Assembly: GCA_945787015.1 (NCBI GenBank)
Contig: CALZGM010000018.1
Span: forward strand, 1 to 64,000
Source: an uncultured Roseburia sp.
Lineage (GTDB): Bacteria; Bacillota; Clostridia; Lachnospirales; Lachnospiraceae
Direction of reading: 5' to 3'
DNA length: 64,000 bases
Shown here: in pieces, positions 24,989 through 33,295 of the stretch
Position numbering within the stretch: the stretch's first letter is position 1
Layout: each line of letters opens with the position of its first letter
Translations under genes and position numbers: made by a program
The notes under the pieces: model-generated
Seen by the model: the letters and a program-made list of their open reading frames with translations, nothing else
Told to the model about the DNA's origin: nothing
The model's database searches: none

Positions 24989-25870
24989 CTATTTCTCTGC
25001 CGTAATGACTGCATCAGCAAACCATTCACCGGCATATGGTAATAAATCGCCTTCAAAGGCCTCCCCAATGCCTTCGTAGGTTATTTGATCCGAAACCTTC
25101 TTAAAGTTTTTCTGATGTATTTCAAAAAGCCGGTCTCTAAGGATGTATTGTGCCATGGATGCCATGTCATTTTCCTCGAATATCTTCTTTAATTCTTGAT
25201 ATCCCGTGGAATCTTCATTCATATACATTACCGTATTAATGAGCGAACATGTGGGCTTCAATACACGTGCGGCTTCAATGATTCCCTTTTCCATGAGGTT
25301 ACCCATATTCAAGTATCCCACAAAGGTACATACCATATCAATACTATTATCTTTGAATACTAAATTTGTCGCATCACAGGCAATATAGCTGACTTTTATC
25401 CTTGGGTTTATCTTTGCAAACTTGACCCGGTCATACATCAATACCTGGAAACTCAAGTCAGACGCAATAATATGAACCTGCTCATTTGTAGTTTCCAGTA
25501 ATTTTCTTAAGAGCATACCCCTGCCGGATGCCACATCTAACAGGAAGCCTTTTTCCAGTTTTGATGTTTTATTTGTGATTCCATCCAAAGATAACCTTTC
25601 AATCTGCTTCTGATTCTCTGATTTTCTATCGTCTATGGCAGCATCTAATTCATCATAAGTTACTTCTTGATAAAGTTCGCTCCAGTTATTGGAATTCTTC
25701 TGTTCCTCTGAACCAAAATCAATGACGCCGGCAAAAATCTTGTAAGTATGTTTTTTTGCACATATCAATTGTCCCTCTATGATTTCTCCATTTTCTTCTT
25801 TTTCTGTAATAAGCTCTAAATCCGTTCCACAACATGGACACTTTAAAATTTCTACTATTTCCTTATACAT
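24989..25870 (-). CDS. SAM-dependent methyltransferase with N-terminal zinc knuckle
   Basis: A 293-residue protein. Residues 1-50 look like a Trm112/RlmA-type zinc-binding region (CPCCGTDLEL...CAKKHTYKIFAGVIDFG). The methyltransferase fold follows with motif I LLDVASGRGMLLRKLL, motif II ending ASDLS, and ACDATNLVF. Similar proteins methylate rRNA or small molecules; the substrate is not deducible. GGAGGAATGTAATC precedes the ATG, which lies inside the last eight bases of the upstream GNAT-DUF3795 gene, so the two are translationally coupled. Confidence 0.82.
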   Translation of the reverse strand: MYKEIVEILKCPCCGTDLELITEKEENGEIIEGQLICAKKHTYKIFAGVIDFGSEEQKNSNNWSELYQEVTYDELDAAIDDRKSENQKQIERLSLDGITNKTSKLEKGFLLDVASGRGMLLRKLLETTNEQVHIIASDLSFQVLMYDRVKFAKINPRIKVSYIACDATNLVFKDNSIDMVCTFVGYLNMGNLMEKGIIEAARVLKPTCSLINTVMYMNEDSTGYQELKKIFEENDMASMAQYILRDRLFEIHQKNFKKVSDQITYEGIGEAFEGDLLPYAGEWFADAVITAEK

Positions 25871-26789
25871 GATTACATTCCTCCAATATCTTTAATCCTT
25901 CCTCCACACTTGCCCCCAATACTTCCTGCGTCTTTTTGAAATCATATTTTTCGTGCAGTTTGTCATGGGCCCGGAAAAACTTCTCTTTTCCGTATTTTCT
26001 TATAAACATCGCCTGTACCTTACATGCATTTGCACCATCGTTGTCCGGTTGGTAGAAGCCTTTCGTGCACGCCTCTAACTCACTGCATTCATAGCAGCCA
26101 TCAAATCCCTTTTCCTGACAACATTCCATGTTTGGACATTTCCCCTTTTCAAAAAGAGTTCCATACGAGCAGCAGTTAAATGCCGAGCGGCATCCTCCGC
26201 ACCATTCACCAAGAAAGCAATGATTACATGAAAATCCGCAGTATGCTGTCATGTCCACACCGCATCTCGCTTTGTCTACTATTTCAGTCTTCCATTTGGC
26301 GCCGTTTTCGTATCGTCTGTCTTTGTCCGGTCCATCCACGGCAAGAGCCTTCCGATACACCCTTGAGCCTTCGCCTTCGATATCTTTTTCTATTTGATAG
26401 AACTCATATCCGTATTTCTCATACAAACCTATATGACCGGTAGAAATATGTATGTATTCCTTCCCCATAACCGTGGCAATACTCTCTGCATAATCTAAAA
26501 GCAATCCCGCATAACGGTGTCCGCGATACTCTGGGAACGTATATAAGAATCCAATCCATGGAGAAAGCTCGGTTGGCTGAATATCATCAAGCGGTGCAAA
26601 GGTGCAAAATGCAATCAATTTATCTCCATCCACAAGCATTGGTACAAGTGCAGTTTCACCAACCATTTCTTTCAGACGATTTTCACTTAATAGCTGATGT
26701 AAATATTGCCCTGCTCCCCAATCAGATTTTCCTATTTTGCTTAACCAATGCTCTTTCTTTTCTGCTGTAAAGTATTCTATGATTTTCAT
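25863..26789 (-). CDS. GNAT acetyltransferase fused to a cysteine-rich DUF3795 domain
   Basis: A 308-residue fusion. Residues 1-155 are a GNAT fold with the acetyl-CoA loop FPEYRGHRYAGLLLD. Residues about 175-300 are a DUF3795 domain with about 15 Cys (CGFSCNHCFLGEWCGGCRSAFNCC...CPNMECC), expected to bind zinc or a metal cluster. GNAT transfers acetyl groups; DUF3795 has no defined activity. GGGGGT precedes the ATG. It overlaps the methyltransferase gene by eight bases, suggesting a joint modification role; that is inference. Confidence 0.82.
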   Translation of the reverse strand: MKIIEYFTAEKKEHWLSKIGKSDWGAGQYLHQLLSENRLKEMVGETALVPMLVDGDKLIAFCTFAPLDDIQPTELSPWIGFLYTFPEYRGHRYAGLLLDYAESIATVMGKEYIHISTGHIGLYEKYGYEFYQIEKDIEGEGSRVYRKALAVDGPDKDRRYENGAKWKTEIVDKARCGVDMTAYCGFSCNHCFLGEWCGGCRSAFNCCSYGTLFEKGKCPNMECCQEKGFDGCYECSELEACTKGFYQPDNDGANACKVQAMFIRKYGKEKFFRAHDKLHEKYDFKKTQEVLGASVEEGLKILEECNHV

Positions 26790-26804
26790 TTTTTACCCCC
26801 TAAA

Positions 26805-26966
26805 TCATCCTGCTTTTACATAATAGGCACTGAATATTTCTACTAATAAAACTATAAAACACATGAAAATAGCCGGCCTGCCAATCTTTTTTAATCCTGT
26901 TAAATCCAATCCCAGTCCGGCTCTCATCAAAATAATAATCTGCGCTACTCTTAATAGCACGAACAT
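26805..26966 (-). pseudogene. Fragment of a cation:proton antiporter
   Basis: A 53-codon minus-strand frame encodes IIILMRAGLGLDLTGLKKIG followed by RPAIFMCFIVLLVEIFSA, the conserved RAGL-LDL...GRPA segment of CPA-type Na+/H+ antiporters. Only this internal stretch is left and a stop follows, so it is a decayed remnant. It lies between the HD-GYP gene, whose 3' end it overlaps, and the GNAT-DUF3795 gene. Confidence 0.6.
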
Positions 26967-28285
26967 TCCCCCTTGTTTGAAGAGGAATAAATCTCTTCTA
27001 TTTTCTCTGTATTTGCAAAAAACGCATCCACAACATCCGGATCAAAATCTACGCCCCGTCCATTTTTTATGATACTATAGCATTCTTCAAGAGGCATCGC
27101 ATCCCGATAACAACGTTTAGCTGACACCGCATCAAATACATCTGCCACTGCCATAATACGGGCACAAAGTGGAATGTCTTTCCCACTAAGCCCTTCCGGG
27201 TAACCTTTTCCGTTCCATTTCTCATGGTGATATCTTGCAACCTGAAAGGCCATGTTTTCATATTCACCATTGAAAAGATGACCAAACGTGTCCTGAATAA
27301 TTTTTCCACCGATGGTCGGATGTTCTTTCATTTTTTCGAATTCTTCCTGTGTCAGTTTTCCCGGTTTCTGTAAAATAGCGTCCGGAATACCGATTTTTCC
27401 AATATCGTGCATTGGAGCCGACTGAACCAGATTATCAATAAAGTCCTTTGTAATCAGATTTTTATATTTTTTATTTTTTCTTAAATTCTTAGCAATTAAA
27501 AGTGCATAAGCAGACGAACGCCTGATATGCCCACCTGTATTATCATCCTTGTTTTCTACGAGCGTTGCAAATCCCATTACCATCTCGTGCTGATAGTGTT
27601 CCAGACCATAAATGTCAGTATTTTCCATGCTTAAGTAAATACTCACCGTAACCATAGTGGCTGCCATACAGGATATGAGCGATTCCGGAATCATAATCTG
27701 TAAAGCCAGAATGAATACAATAAATACTAAAGAAATTGCTAAGCTCTGCCTCTTTTTTTTCGATATGTATCTGTATTTTGATATAATCACCGCTATCGTA
27801 AGGACACAGTATATGATAATGCTACCGAAGCATACATAGACAGCACTTCCCATGGAGTAATTCGTATATTTTCCTTGAATAAAATCCAAATTTGGAAGGA
27901 AGCAAATGGTCAACAAGACAGAAATCATGTTTGGCAAAATATAAGCTGCCTTTACCCATTTCCCTTTTGGCATACCGACTGTAACAGACACCCAATACCA
28001 AAACAGTAAGGCAACATAGACTTCGTAAGAAATAAACATACCCAGGTGCGCCAACAAATTCACGATTCTCGGAATCCGGTCGAGGTAGTTTATGGTGCAT
28101 GCGGTAATTCCATCAAAAAAGACTGCCAATTCCGTTATAATATAAAAAGCATCAAAAATAGGATTACAATTAAAGCTTGTGGAAATTTTATTTAGTCGAT
28201 TTCCATCTCTGATATAATTAATGCCGATATATACCAAAATCATTAAACACAAAATCTGCGTCTTAGACCAATGTAATATAATCAT
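26951..28285 (-). CDS. HD-GYP domain c-di-GMP phosphodiesterase, membrane-bound
   Basis: A 444-residue protein with about seven N-terminal transmembrane helices (to about residue 225) and a C-terminal HD-GYP domain. The HD motif is in APMHDIGKIGIPD, with the HHEKWNGKGYPEGL motif (GYP intact) and DVFDAVSAKRCYRDAM. It should hydrolyse cyclic di-GMP at the membrane in response to a signal sensed by the membrane region. ATG 28285 follows GGAGGTACAA and is chosen over an upstream start 21 codons earlier. No neighbouring cyclase was seen. Confidence 0.88.
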   Translation of the reverse strand: MIILHWSKTQILCLMILVYIGINYIRDGNRLNKISTSFNCNPIFDAFYIITELAVFFDGITACTINYLDRIPRIVNLLAHLGMFISYEVYVALLFWYWVSVTVGMPKGKWVKAAYILPNMISVLLTICFLPNLDFIQGKYTNYSMGSAVYVCFGSIIIYCVLTIAVIISKYRYISKKKRQSLAISLVFIVFILALQIMIPESLISCMAATMVTVSIYLSMENTDIYGLEHYQHEMVMGFATLVENKDDNTGGHIRRSSAYALLIAKNLRKNKKYKNLITKDFIDNLVQSAPMHDIGKIGIPDAILQKPGKLTQEEFEKMKEHPTIGGKIIQDTFGHLFNGEYENMAFQVARYHHEKWNGKGYPEGLSGKDIPLCARIMAVADVFDAVSAKRCYRDAMPLEECYSIIKNGRGVDFDPDVVDAFFANTEKIEEIYSSSNKGECSCY

Positions 28286-28358
28286 TTGTACCTCCAAATA
28301 TCCTTCATTCTTATTCATGATTATATCGTTATTTTGAAGGGAGCGCAATTAGGTTTTC

Positions 28359-28904
28359 TTACTGAAAGATGGACTTTACATCCCCATGGTAACTTGTACG
28401 ACAAAGGTGAATCACCAGTTCCTCCAAAGATGAAGCAAATGCCAATGCACATACCGCCCAGCTGTATACGACGCCTGTTGAACATGCGAGAACATATGGC
28501 AGCAGAAAAACCGCCGCCCCTGTCAACTTATTCAACCAGGTATGCAGGGATGCAAAGCGACGATATTTAATTGCTGCTGCACCATATGAAATTAGCCGGA
28601 CAAACAGGATTCCAGCCACGGCATACCAAATCTCCCTCGGCAGCATCTGATACAAAATAGGGAAAAGCCGAATCAGCATTATCCCGTAAAATAGCAAGTC
28701 TGCCATACTATCCAGCCTTGCGCCAAAATCGCTAGCCATCCCTTTTTTTCGGGCAAGCCAACCATCTAACACATCCGTCAAACCGGCGATGGTATAGACT
28801 GCAAAAAAACCGAGAGATTTTGGGATAACGAACAACAACAAAAGTGAAGCCGCTATTCGTACAGACGTTATCGTATCTGCCACATTCCATTTGTGGTCTT
28901 TCAT
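28359..28904 (-). CDS. CDP-alcohol phosphatidyltransferase
   Basis: A 181-residue membrane enzyme that joins a CDP-activated lipid to an alcohol during phospholipid synthesis. The full family motif DG-x2-AR-x8-G-x3-D-x3-D is present (DGWLARKKGMASDFGARLDSMAD), with about six helices. It could be a PgsA- or Pss-like enzyme; the acceptor alcohol is not clear. ATG 28904 is chosen because GGAGG stands eight bases ahead. It is a single gene between HD-GYP and a flavodoxin-like reductase. Confidence 0.85.
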   Translation of the reverse strand: MKDHKWNVADTITSVRIAASLLLLFVIPKSLGFFAVYTIAGLTDVLDGWLARKKGMASDFGARLDSMADLLFYGIMLIRLFPILYQMLPREIWYAVAGILFVRLISYGAAAIKYRRFASLHTWLNKLTGAAVFLLPYVLACSTGVVYSWAVCALAFASSLEELVIHLCRTSYHGDVKSIFQ

Positions 28905-28969
28905 ATTCATTTCCTCCATATTGTCATTTTTTCATATTATATCACTAAATGAAAAACACAATACCCTTT

Positions 28970-29665
28970 TCATTTCCATGGACGCTCGCTCGAAAACCAA
29001 CCATTTTTCTCCCAGTACTCTTTCTCCACCGGCGACGCTCTCCAACCGTTTTTCTGCATCATCCTCATCATGTAAAATAGAAATTTGGTTTTTATCCCAA
29101 CATGAGGTTTCTCTTTTCTACTTAATTTACGAGCAATTCCGGTAGTATCCTTATCAATTTTTTCTTTTTTTGAAGCTGCAATTTTCTCCCAGTTCATTGC
29201 GGAAACGGCTATTCCATACTTCTTGATGGATGGTACCCCCATATAGAACAGAGCATCTTCCACATCCTTCATTGCAGACTTAGGCGAAGCCCCTGCTGAG
29301 GTTGAAACAATTACCGCACGTTTACGAAACATACATTTTTTCGGTCTATGTACCATCCAATAATCAAACGTCATATCTATAAATGATTTCAATGGGGCTG
29401 ACACATGCATACAGTAGGTCGGTGTAGTTACAATCAGCACATCTGCTTCATCAACAGCATCCAGAATCACTTTCTTCTCGTCATAATATGGACAGGCCTT
29501 CTCGTCTTCAATACACCTGTAGCATCCCATGCAAAAGTGATTCAAGTCCCTTGGGAAAAAGAATTCCCGAATCTCCTTATCGCCGGAAATCTTATCCGCA
29601 ATCATTCTACCTATATGGTAAGTACTTCCTTTATGGTTCTGTCCATTTAACATTACAATTTTCAA
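28970..29665 (-). CDS. Flavodoxin-fold NAD(P)H-dependent oxidoreductase
   Basis: A 231-residue protein of the flavodoxin-like FMN reductase family. The FMN phosphate loop is LNGQNHKGSTYHIGRM, followed by a Cys-containing segment (CMGCYRCIEDEKACPYYDE) and TPTYCMHVSAPLKSFID, as in iron-sulfur flavoproteins. TTG 29665 is the likely start because AGGAGG stands seven bases ahead; the longer frame to 29707 would include the ribosome site. Electron partner and substrate are unknown. Confidence 0.82.
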   Translation of the reverse strand: MKIVMLNGQNHKGSTYHIGRMIADKISGDKEIREFFFPRDLNHFCMGCYRCIEDEKACPYYDEKKVILDAVDEADVLIVTTPTYCMHVSAPLKSFIDMTFDYWMVHRPKKCMFRKRAVIVSTSAGASPKSAMKDVEDALFYMGVPSIKKYGIAVSAMNWEKIAASKKEKIDKDTTGIARKLSRKEKPHVGIKTKFLFYMMRMMQKNGWRASPVEKEYWEKNGWFSSERPWK

Positions 29666-29931
29666 TGACTCTCCTCCTTCATTTCGTAAATATATTCTTT
29701 TGTGCATTTTCTACATTGTGCACTCTGCACAATCTTTTTTTCATCTCTTGTTTTCCCACTTTCCCCATGCTAGTATAATAATCTACACGATAATTTTATC
29801 ACTTATCTGACTGCCTACTCGCAGTCATCTGCCGTATCTCGGCAATCTACTTGGTCTTTTCTTTTGGCAGTTCGCCAGATATTCCAAGTACTGTAACTTA
29901 TTAACTACCCACCAAAGAAAGGAACCATTCT

Positions 29932-30987
29932 ATGACACAACTTTATACTGTACCTGCTTATACTCTCGCTGACATTCTAGGCAAATCAATCTCCAGAGAA
30001 GAGGCGCTTGCGCTCATTCAAAGCGATGAGGAAGCTTTCTCACTATTTAATCCTCTATCTGATGCATCAAAAGATAAGCTTCTATCTTTTATTCAGGGAA
30101 ATGCCGGCTTAAAAATTCTAAATGACAAATGTTTTCCCAAAATCATGAGCCCGGAACTTCATCCAAACAGGCTCAACTCGATGCTCTCTGCAATTCTCGG
30201 AGAAACAGTCCGTGTTCACGCTATCCTTCCACGTAAAGGGAACCTCATGGTTGAGGATGGATCTTTTGTCATCATGGACCTCCTTGTGGAACTTGAAAAT
30301 GGCACAATTATCAATGTTGAGGTTCAACGTGTCGGCTACCTCTTTCCTGGCGCAAGGAGCTGTTGCTATCTTTCTGACCTCATTATGAGGCAGTATAGCA
30401 AAGTGCGTTCTATGGAAGGAAAGGAATTCTCCTATAATCACATGAGACCTACCATCCTCATTGTTCTGATGGAACGAAGTTCAAACAACTTTGCTGCTGT
30501 TTCGCCACATTATATACATCGTGAGCAAATCTCCTATGACAGCGGCGCAGCTGTCAAAACATTGACAAATACCATCTATATTTCCCTTGACACATTTCAC
30601 TCCTTCGTACAAAATATAAGTACAGAGTTGGATGCATGGCTGACCTTTTTAGGCTCCGATGCCCCGGCCGACATTGTGAAACTTGTTAATGCTTATCCGG
30701 AATTCATGGAATACTATAAGGATATCGTAGAATTCCGAAGAGATCCAAGGGAGTTGATGCATATGTATTCAGAAGCACTTAGACAAATGGACCGCAACAT
30801 GGAAAAGTATATGGTAGATGAAATGAGGGCTACCATTAGGGAGTGTGAATCCACTATTAAGGAGTGCGAATCCACTATTAAGGAACGCGAATCCACTATT
30901 AAGAACCAACAGGACACTATTTGTTCTCTTCAGGCACAACTTGATGCCGCGCTTGCTGAAATTTCCGTTTTAAAAAATTCAAAATAG
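29932..30987 (+). CDS. Rpn-family PD-(D/E)XK nuclease/transposase-like protein
   Basis: A 351-residue protein of the Rpn/PDDEXK_2 group, linked in E. coli to recombination and DNA cleavage. The core contains MDLLVELENGTIINVEVQRV, which fits the D...ExQ active site, followed by RSCCYLSDLIMRQY. The C-terminal 70 residues form a long helix with three imperfect eight-residue repeats (ECESTIKE type, from about 30836) and then a coiled coil. GAAAGGAACC precedes the ATG. It is on the opposite strand from its neighbours and has no terminal inverted repeats, so it is not an obvious mobile element. Confidence 0.82.
   Translation: MTQLYTVPAYTLADILGKSISREEALALIQSDEEAFSLFNPLSDASKDKLLSFIQGNAGLKILNDKCFPKIMSPELHPNRLNSMLSAILGETVRVHAILPRKGNLMVEDGSFVIMDLLVELENGTIINVEVQRVGYLFPGARSCCYLSDLIMRQYSKVRSMEGKEFSYNHMRPTILIVLMERSSNNFAAVSPHYIHREQISYDSGAAVKTLTNTIYISLDTFHSFVQNISTELDAWLTFLGSDAPADIVKLVNAYPEFMEYYKDIVEFRRDPRELMHMYSEALRQMDRNMEKYMVDEMRATIRECESTIKECESTIKERESTIKNQQDTICSLQAQLDAALAEISVLKNSK
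30836..30903 (+). repeat. Tandem 24-bp repeats in the Rpn gene
   Basis: Three imperfect copies of a 24-base unit (gaatccactattaaggagtgc type) encode the repeating ECESTIKE helix of the C-terminal tail. The unit is a multiple of three, so copy changes keep the frame. Confidence 0.8.
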
Positions 30988-31011
30988 TTTTCAGATATCT
31001 TCTCTGGGGCT

Positions 31012-31053
31012 GTTGCACTAAGTTATTCGTGCACAGCTCCTTCTCTATAGACC
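31012..31053 (+). terminator. Possible terminator after the Rpn gene
   Basis: GGGGCTGTTGCAC and GTGCACAGCTCC pair with small mismatches around a short loop, followed by TTCTCTAT rather than a clean T run. Confidence 0.4.
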
Positions 31054-31094
31054 GGAAATATGCAAAATCTCCATTTCAAATAAAACTCCACTTA

Positions 31095-31487
31095 TTATTC
31101 TATCTTTGCACATTGAATGTGAATCGTTCCTTTTGCCTTCCAAGCCTCAACTACAATCGTATAAGCACCGTTTTCCTGAATGTTTACTGTAAAATCGGTA
31201 ATTTCCTTCCCATTTCCACGATAAATTATAGTTCCATTCGGTGCATGAATTTCCATGTATAGAGACCCCTTCACCGTTTCAAATTGGATTTGAAGAACAT
31301 CTCCATTTTGCAAATCCAACGTGTGCACGTCTGTTCCGTTCATCCTCTCAATGTCCAGCATATAGGAATCCGGATTTTTGATACGGCTCCCAGTAAAACC
31401 TTCCTGATTGGAGCAGAAAAGAACTACGGCAACACCAATCATAAATAGCACTATAAAAATAATTAGAACTTTCATATGTTTCTTCAT
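31095..31487 (-). CDS. Membrane-anchored small extracellular protein, unknown
   Basis: A 130-residue protein with an N-terminal transmembrane helix (VLIIFIVLFMIGVAVVLFC) and an extracellular beta-sandwich-like part (LQNGDVLQIQFETVKGSLYMEIHAPNGTIIYRG...AYTIVVEAWKAKGTIHI), which resembles small jelly-roll proteins. The Cys after the helix (FCSNQ) is not a clean lipobox. The downstream edge of a repeat (31520-31601) lies about 33 bases before its start. No function is assigned. Confidence 0.6.
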   Translation of the reverse strand: MKKHMKVLIIFIVLFMIGVAVVLFCSNQEGFTGSRIKNPDSYMLDIERMNGTDVHTLDLQNGDVLQIQFETVKGSLYMEIHAPNGTIIYRGNGKEITDFTVNIQENGAYTIVVEAWKAKGTIHIQCAKIE

Positions 31488-31519
31488 TTTGATAGGTATC
31501 CTTCTTTCCCTTACTCTAA

Positions 31520-31601
31520 TAAATATATGTAATCATCATATTCAAATGTGTGCACACGTTACACGGAATTGAGCCCTTTATACACGGAATTGTCACATGT
31601 A
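31520..31601. repeat. Intergenic repeat, copy A
   Basis: About 80 bases that match copy B (32563-32641) at roughly 80-85%. Shared parts are ATGTAATCATCATATTCA, GTGCACAC, TTACACGGAA, GAGCC and TATACACGGAATTGTC. It lies just downstream of the MerR-TipAS gene, next to a hairpin terminator (AGACGCA...TGCGTCT, about 31605-31637). Confidence 0.7.
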
Positions 31602-31651
31602 GAAAAGACGCACCATCGTTTCTGATAATGCGTCTTCTGCTATTTCCAATA

Positions 31652-32490
31652 CTATACTCCATAATAACGCTTAATGGCATTTGCAACATATTCTGAACAA
31701 CCTATTCCAAACTGACTATCGGTAACCTCTGCCAATTTTGAATTCTGCAGATATTCTTTTGACAAATCAAGTAAAATACTTCTTGCATTATCAAGCGCAA
31801 ACATTTTTTTGTAGTTTTCCGCAAGCAACTCTACGGCAGACCGTTCCATATCCATACTACCGCATTCTTTTGCAGACATAAACAGTTTGTAGATTTTCGT
31901 ATTTTCATCCTGCTCTTGCTTTATTTCCTCAGTATCACCCGTTGACTGCATGATTGCTTCCATTGCCTTTTCTTTGCTTCCATACCACTTCATTAAGTCC
32001 GTCATAGCCTGTTCATTTGCAAAGCCGGATGATAAGTATTCTTTATAATTTTCCAAACTCCCAAACTTTTGCACCTGTTCATCAATATTCTCTTTCGACA
32101 TACATTCTAACGTATGATTCACAATTTTCTGCACTTCATCTTTACTAAACGCTTCAAAACTCATAGTATTGACTCCTTTCATTACATCTGTGATCAACTC
32201 AATAATCCCGTTTAAACGATTTCGCTTCTGCTCCAACAACTCTTTTGCGTTGCCAAGATCTGTTCTTTATCGTAATTCGGGGTATCCATAATTTTCTTAA
32301 TATCAACCAACGGTATTTCCAATTCTCGAAAGAACAAGATTTCCTGCAACTTTTCTAACGCTTTGTTGTCATAGAGCCGATAACCAGTCTCTGTTAATTC
32401 CGTTGGTTTCAACAAACCGATTTCATCATAATATCTCAACGTCCTTATACTTACTCCGGTTATCATAGATACTTCTTTTACAGTCTTCAT
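31652..32490 (-). pseudogene. MerR-TipAS regulator broken by a one-base frameshift
   Basis: Two abutting frames make one gene. 32212-32490 encodes the MerR DNA-binding half (MKTVKEVSMITGVSIRTLRYYDEIGLLKP) up to ILATQK. 31652-32239 encodes LLEQKRNRLNGII and the TipAS-type ligand-binding domain (residues to the end). At about 32241-32245 the minus strand reads CAAAAGAGTTG where CAAAAGGAGTTG would give an unbroken QKELLEQ. One G is missing and it is not a homopolymer run. The promoter and ribosome site (AAAGGAGGAAAAA) are intact, so the truncated DNA-binding part may still be made. TipAS regulators sense drugs such as thiopeptides; the ligand here is unknown. Confidence 0.85.
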
Positions 32491-32510
32491 TTTTTCCTCC
32501 TTTCGCAATA

Positions 32511-32541
32511 ATCGTAAACGGTTACGTTACGAGAGAGTCAA
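32511..32541 (-). promoter_or_regulatory. MerR-type promoter with 19-bp spacer
   Basis: TTGACT (32536-32541), 19-base spacer and TACGAT (32511-32516) on the minus strand, with a dyad CGTAACGTAACCGTTTACG in the spacer. This fits an autoregulated promoter for the broken MerR-TipAS gene. Confidence 0.75.
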
Positions 32542-32562
32542 TACCAAATTTCGTCATTTTCA

Positions 32563-32641
32563 TAAATATGTAATCATCATATTCAGAAGAGTGCACACTT
32601 TACACGGAAAAGAGCCGCTTATACACGGAATTGTCCCGTGT
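32563..32641. repeat. Intergenic repeat, copy B
   Basis: Second copy of the ~80-base repeat, between the GNAT gene and the MerR promoter. It overlaps a strong hairpin, so here the repeat doubles as a terminator. Confidence 0.7.
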
Positions 32642-32656
32642 ACAAGCGGCTCTTTT
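32608..32656 (-). terminator. Strong bidirectional hairpin terminator
   Basis: AAAGAGCCGCTT (with TACACGG) pairs with the complementary AAGCGGCTCTTT at the right, enclosing ATTG; T and A runs flank both sides. It ends the GNAT gene at 32682 and can work in either direction. Confidence 0.8.
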
Positions 32657-32681
32657 ATCTCTTCAGGTATCCATTTCCATT

Positions 32682-33257
32682 TTATGCATTAAAATACATG
32701 TCATAAACGATATAACCCTGTATGCCATCCAATGATCCTTCATATGTCTCCTGACACATCATGCATCGGGGTTCTTCCATTGGCCAGCCACTTGTTGGAA
32801 AAATGTTATATTCTGATGATGTCCGAAATCCAACCTGATTATAAAAGTTAAAATTTCCTTCGACAGTTATCCCTTTGTAGCCCAATTCTCTCACCTTCTC
32901 AATTCCCATAGTCAACATCGCAGTTCCAATTCCCCGGCGGAAATAATCTGCATGAACAGATACAGGTGCCAGCATAACAATTGCGGAATTTTGTCCATCA
33001 TCATGCCCACCTTCTTTTGTAGGTGATAGTGGAAAATGTGAAAACAAAAAGTGTCCTACTATCTTGTCATCTAATTCTGCCACAAAGGACAATTCCGGAA
33101 TATAATATTTCGAATCTCTGATTTCTTCTATCAATGCAATAATATCGGTTCCATCAGAATAGTCTGTTCCTTCTTGAAACGAACGCAAAATGAGAGAAAT
33201 AATACTCTTATAATCTCTATGTTCTTCTGGGCGAATTGTAATCTTTTTATTCATCAT
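32682..33257 (-). CDS. GNAT-family N-acetyltransferase
   Basis: A 191-residue acetyltransferase. The GNAT core has VSVHADYFRRGIGTAMLTMGIEKVRE (acetyl-CoA binding loop RRGIG) and KGITVEGNFNFYNQVGF. Its layout (EEHRDYKSIISLILRSF... YIVYDMYF) resembles predicted YhbS-like acetyltransferases. The acceptor is unknown. GGAGGATAGGCAT precedes the ATG. It follows a second GNAT gene of the same type and a TetR gene, likely one transcript. Confidence 0.85.
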   Translation of the reverse strand: MMNKKITIRPEEHRDYKSIISLILRSFQEGTDYSDGTDIIALIEEIRDSKYYIPELSFVAELDDKIVGHFLFSHFPLSPTKEGGHDDGQNSAIVMLAPVSVHADYFRRGIGTAMLTMGIEKVRELGYKGITVEGNFNFYNQVGFRTSSEYNIFPTSGWPMEEPRCMMCQETYEGSLDGIQGYIVYDMYFNA

Positions 33258-33295
33258 ATGCCTATCCTCCTATTTGTTATGAGGCTATTCTATAC

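Noticed and set aside
29932..30987. Rpn gene considered as an insertion sequence
   Set aside because: No terminal inverted repeats or target duplication were found around it.
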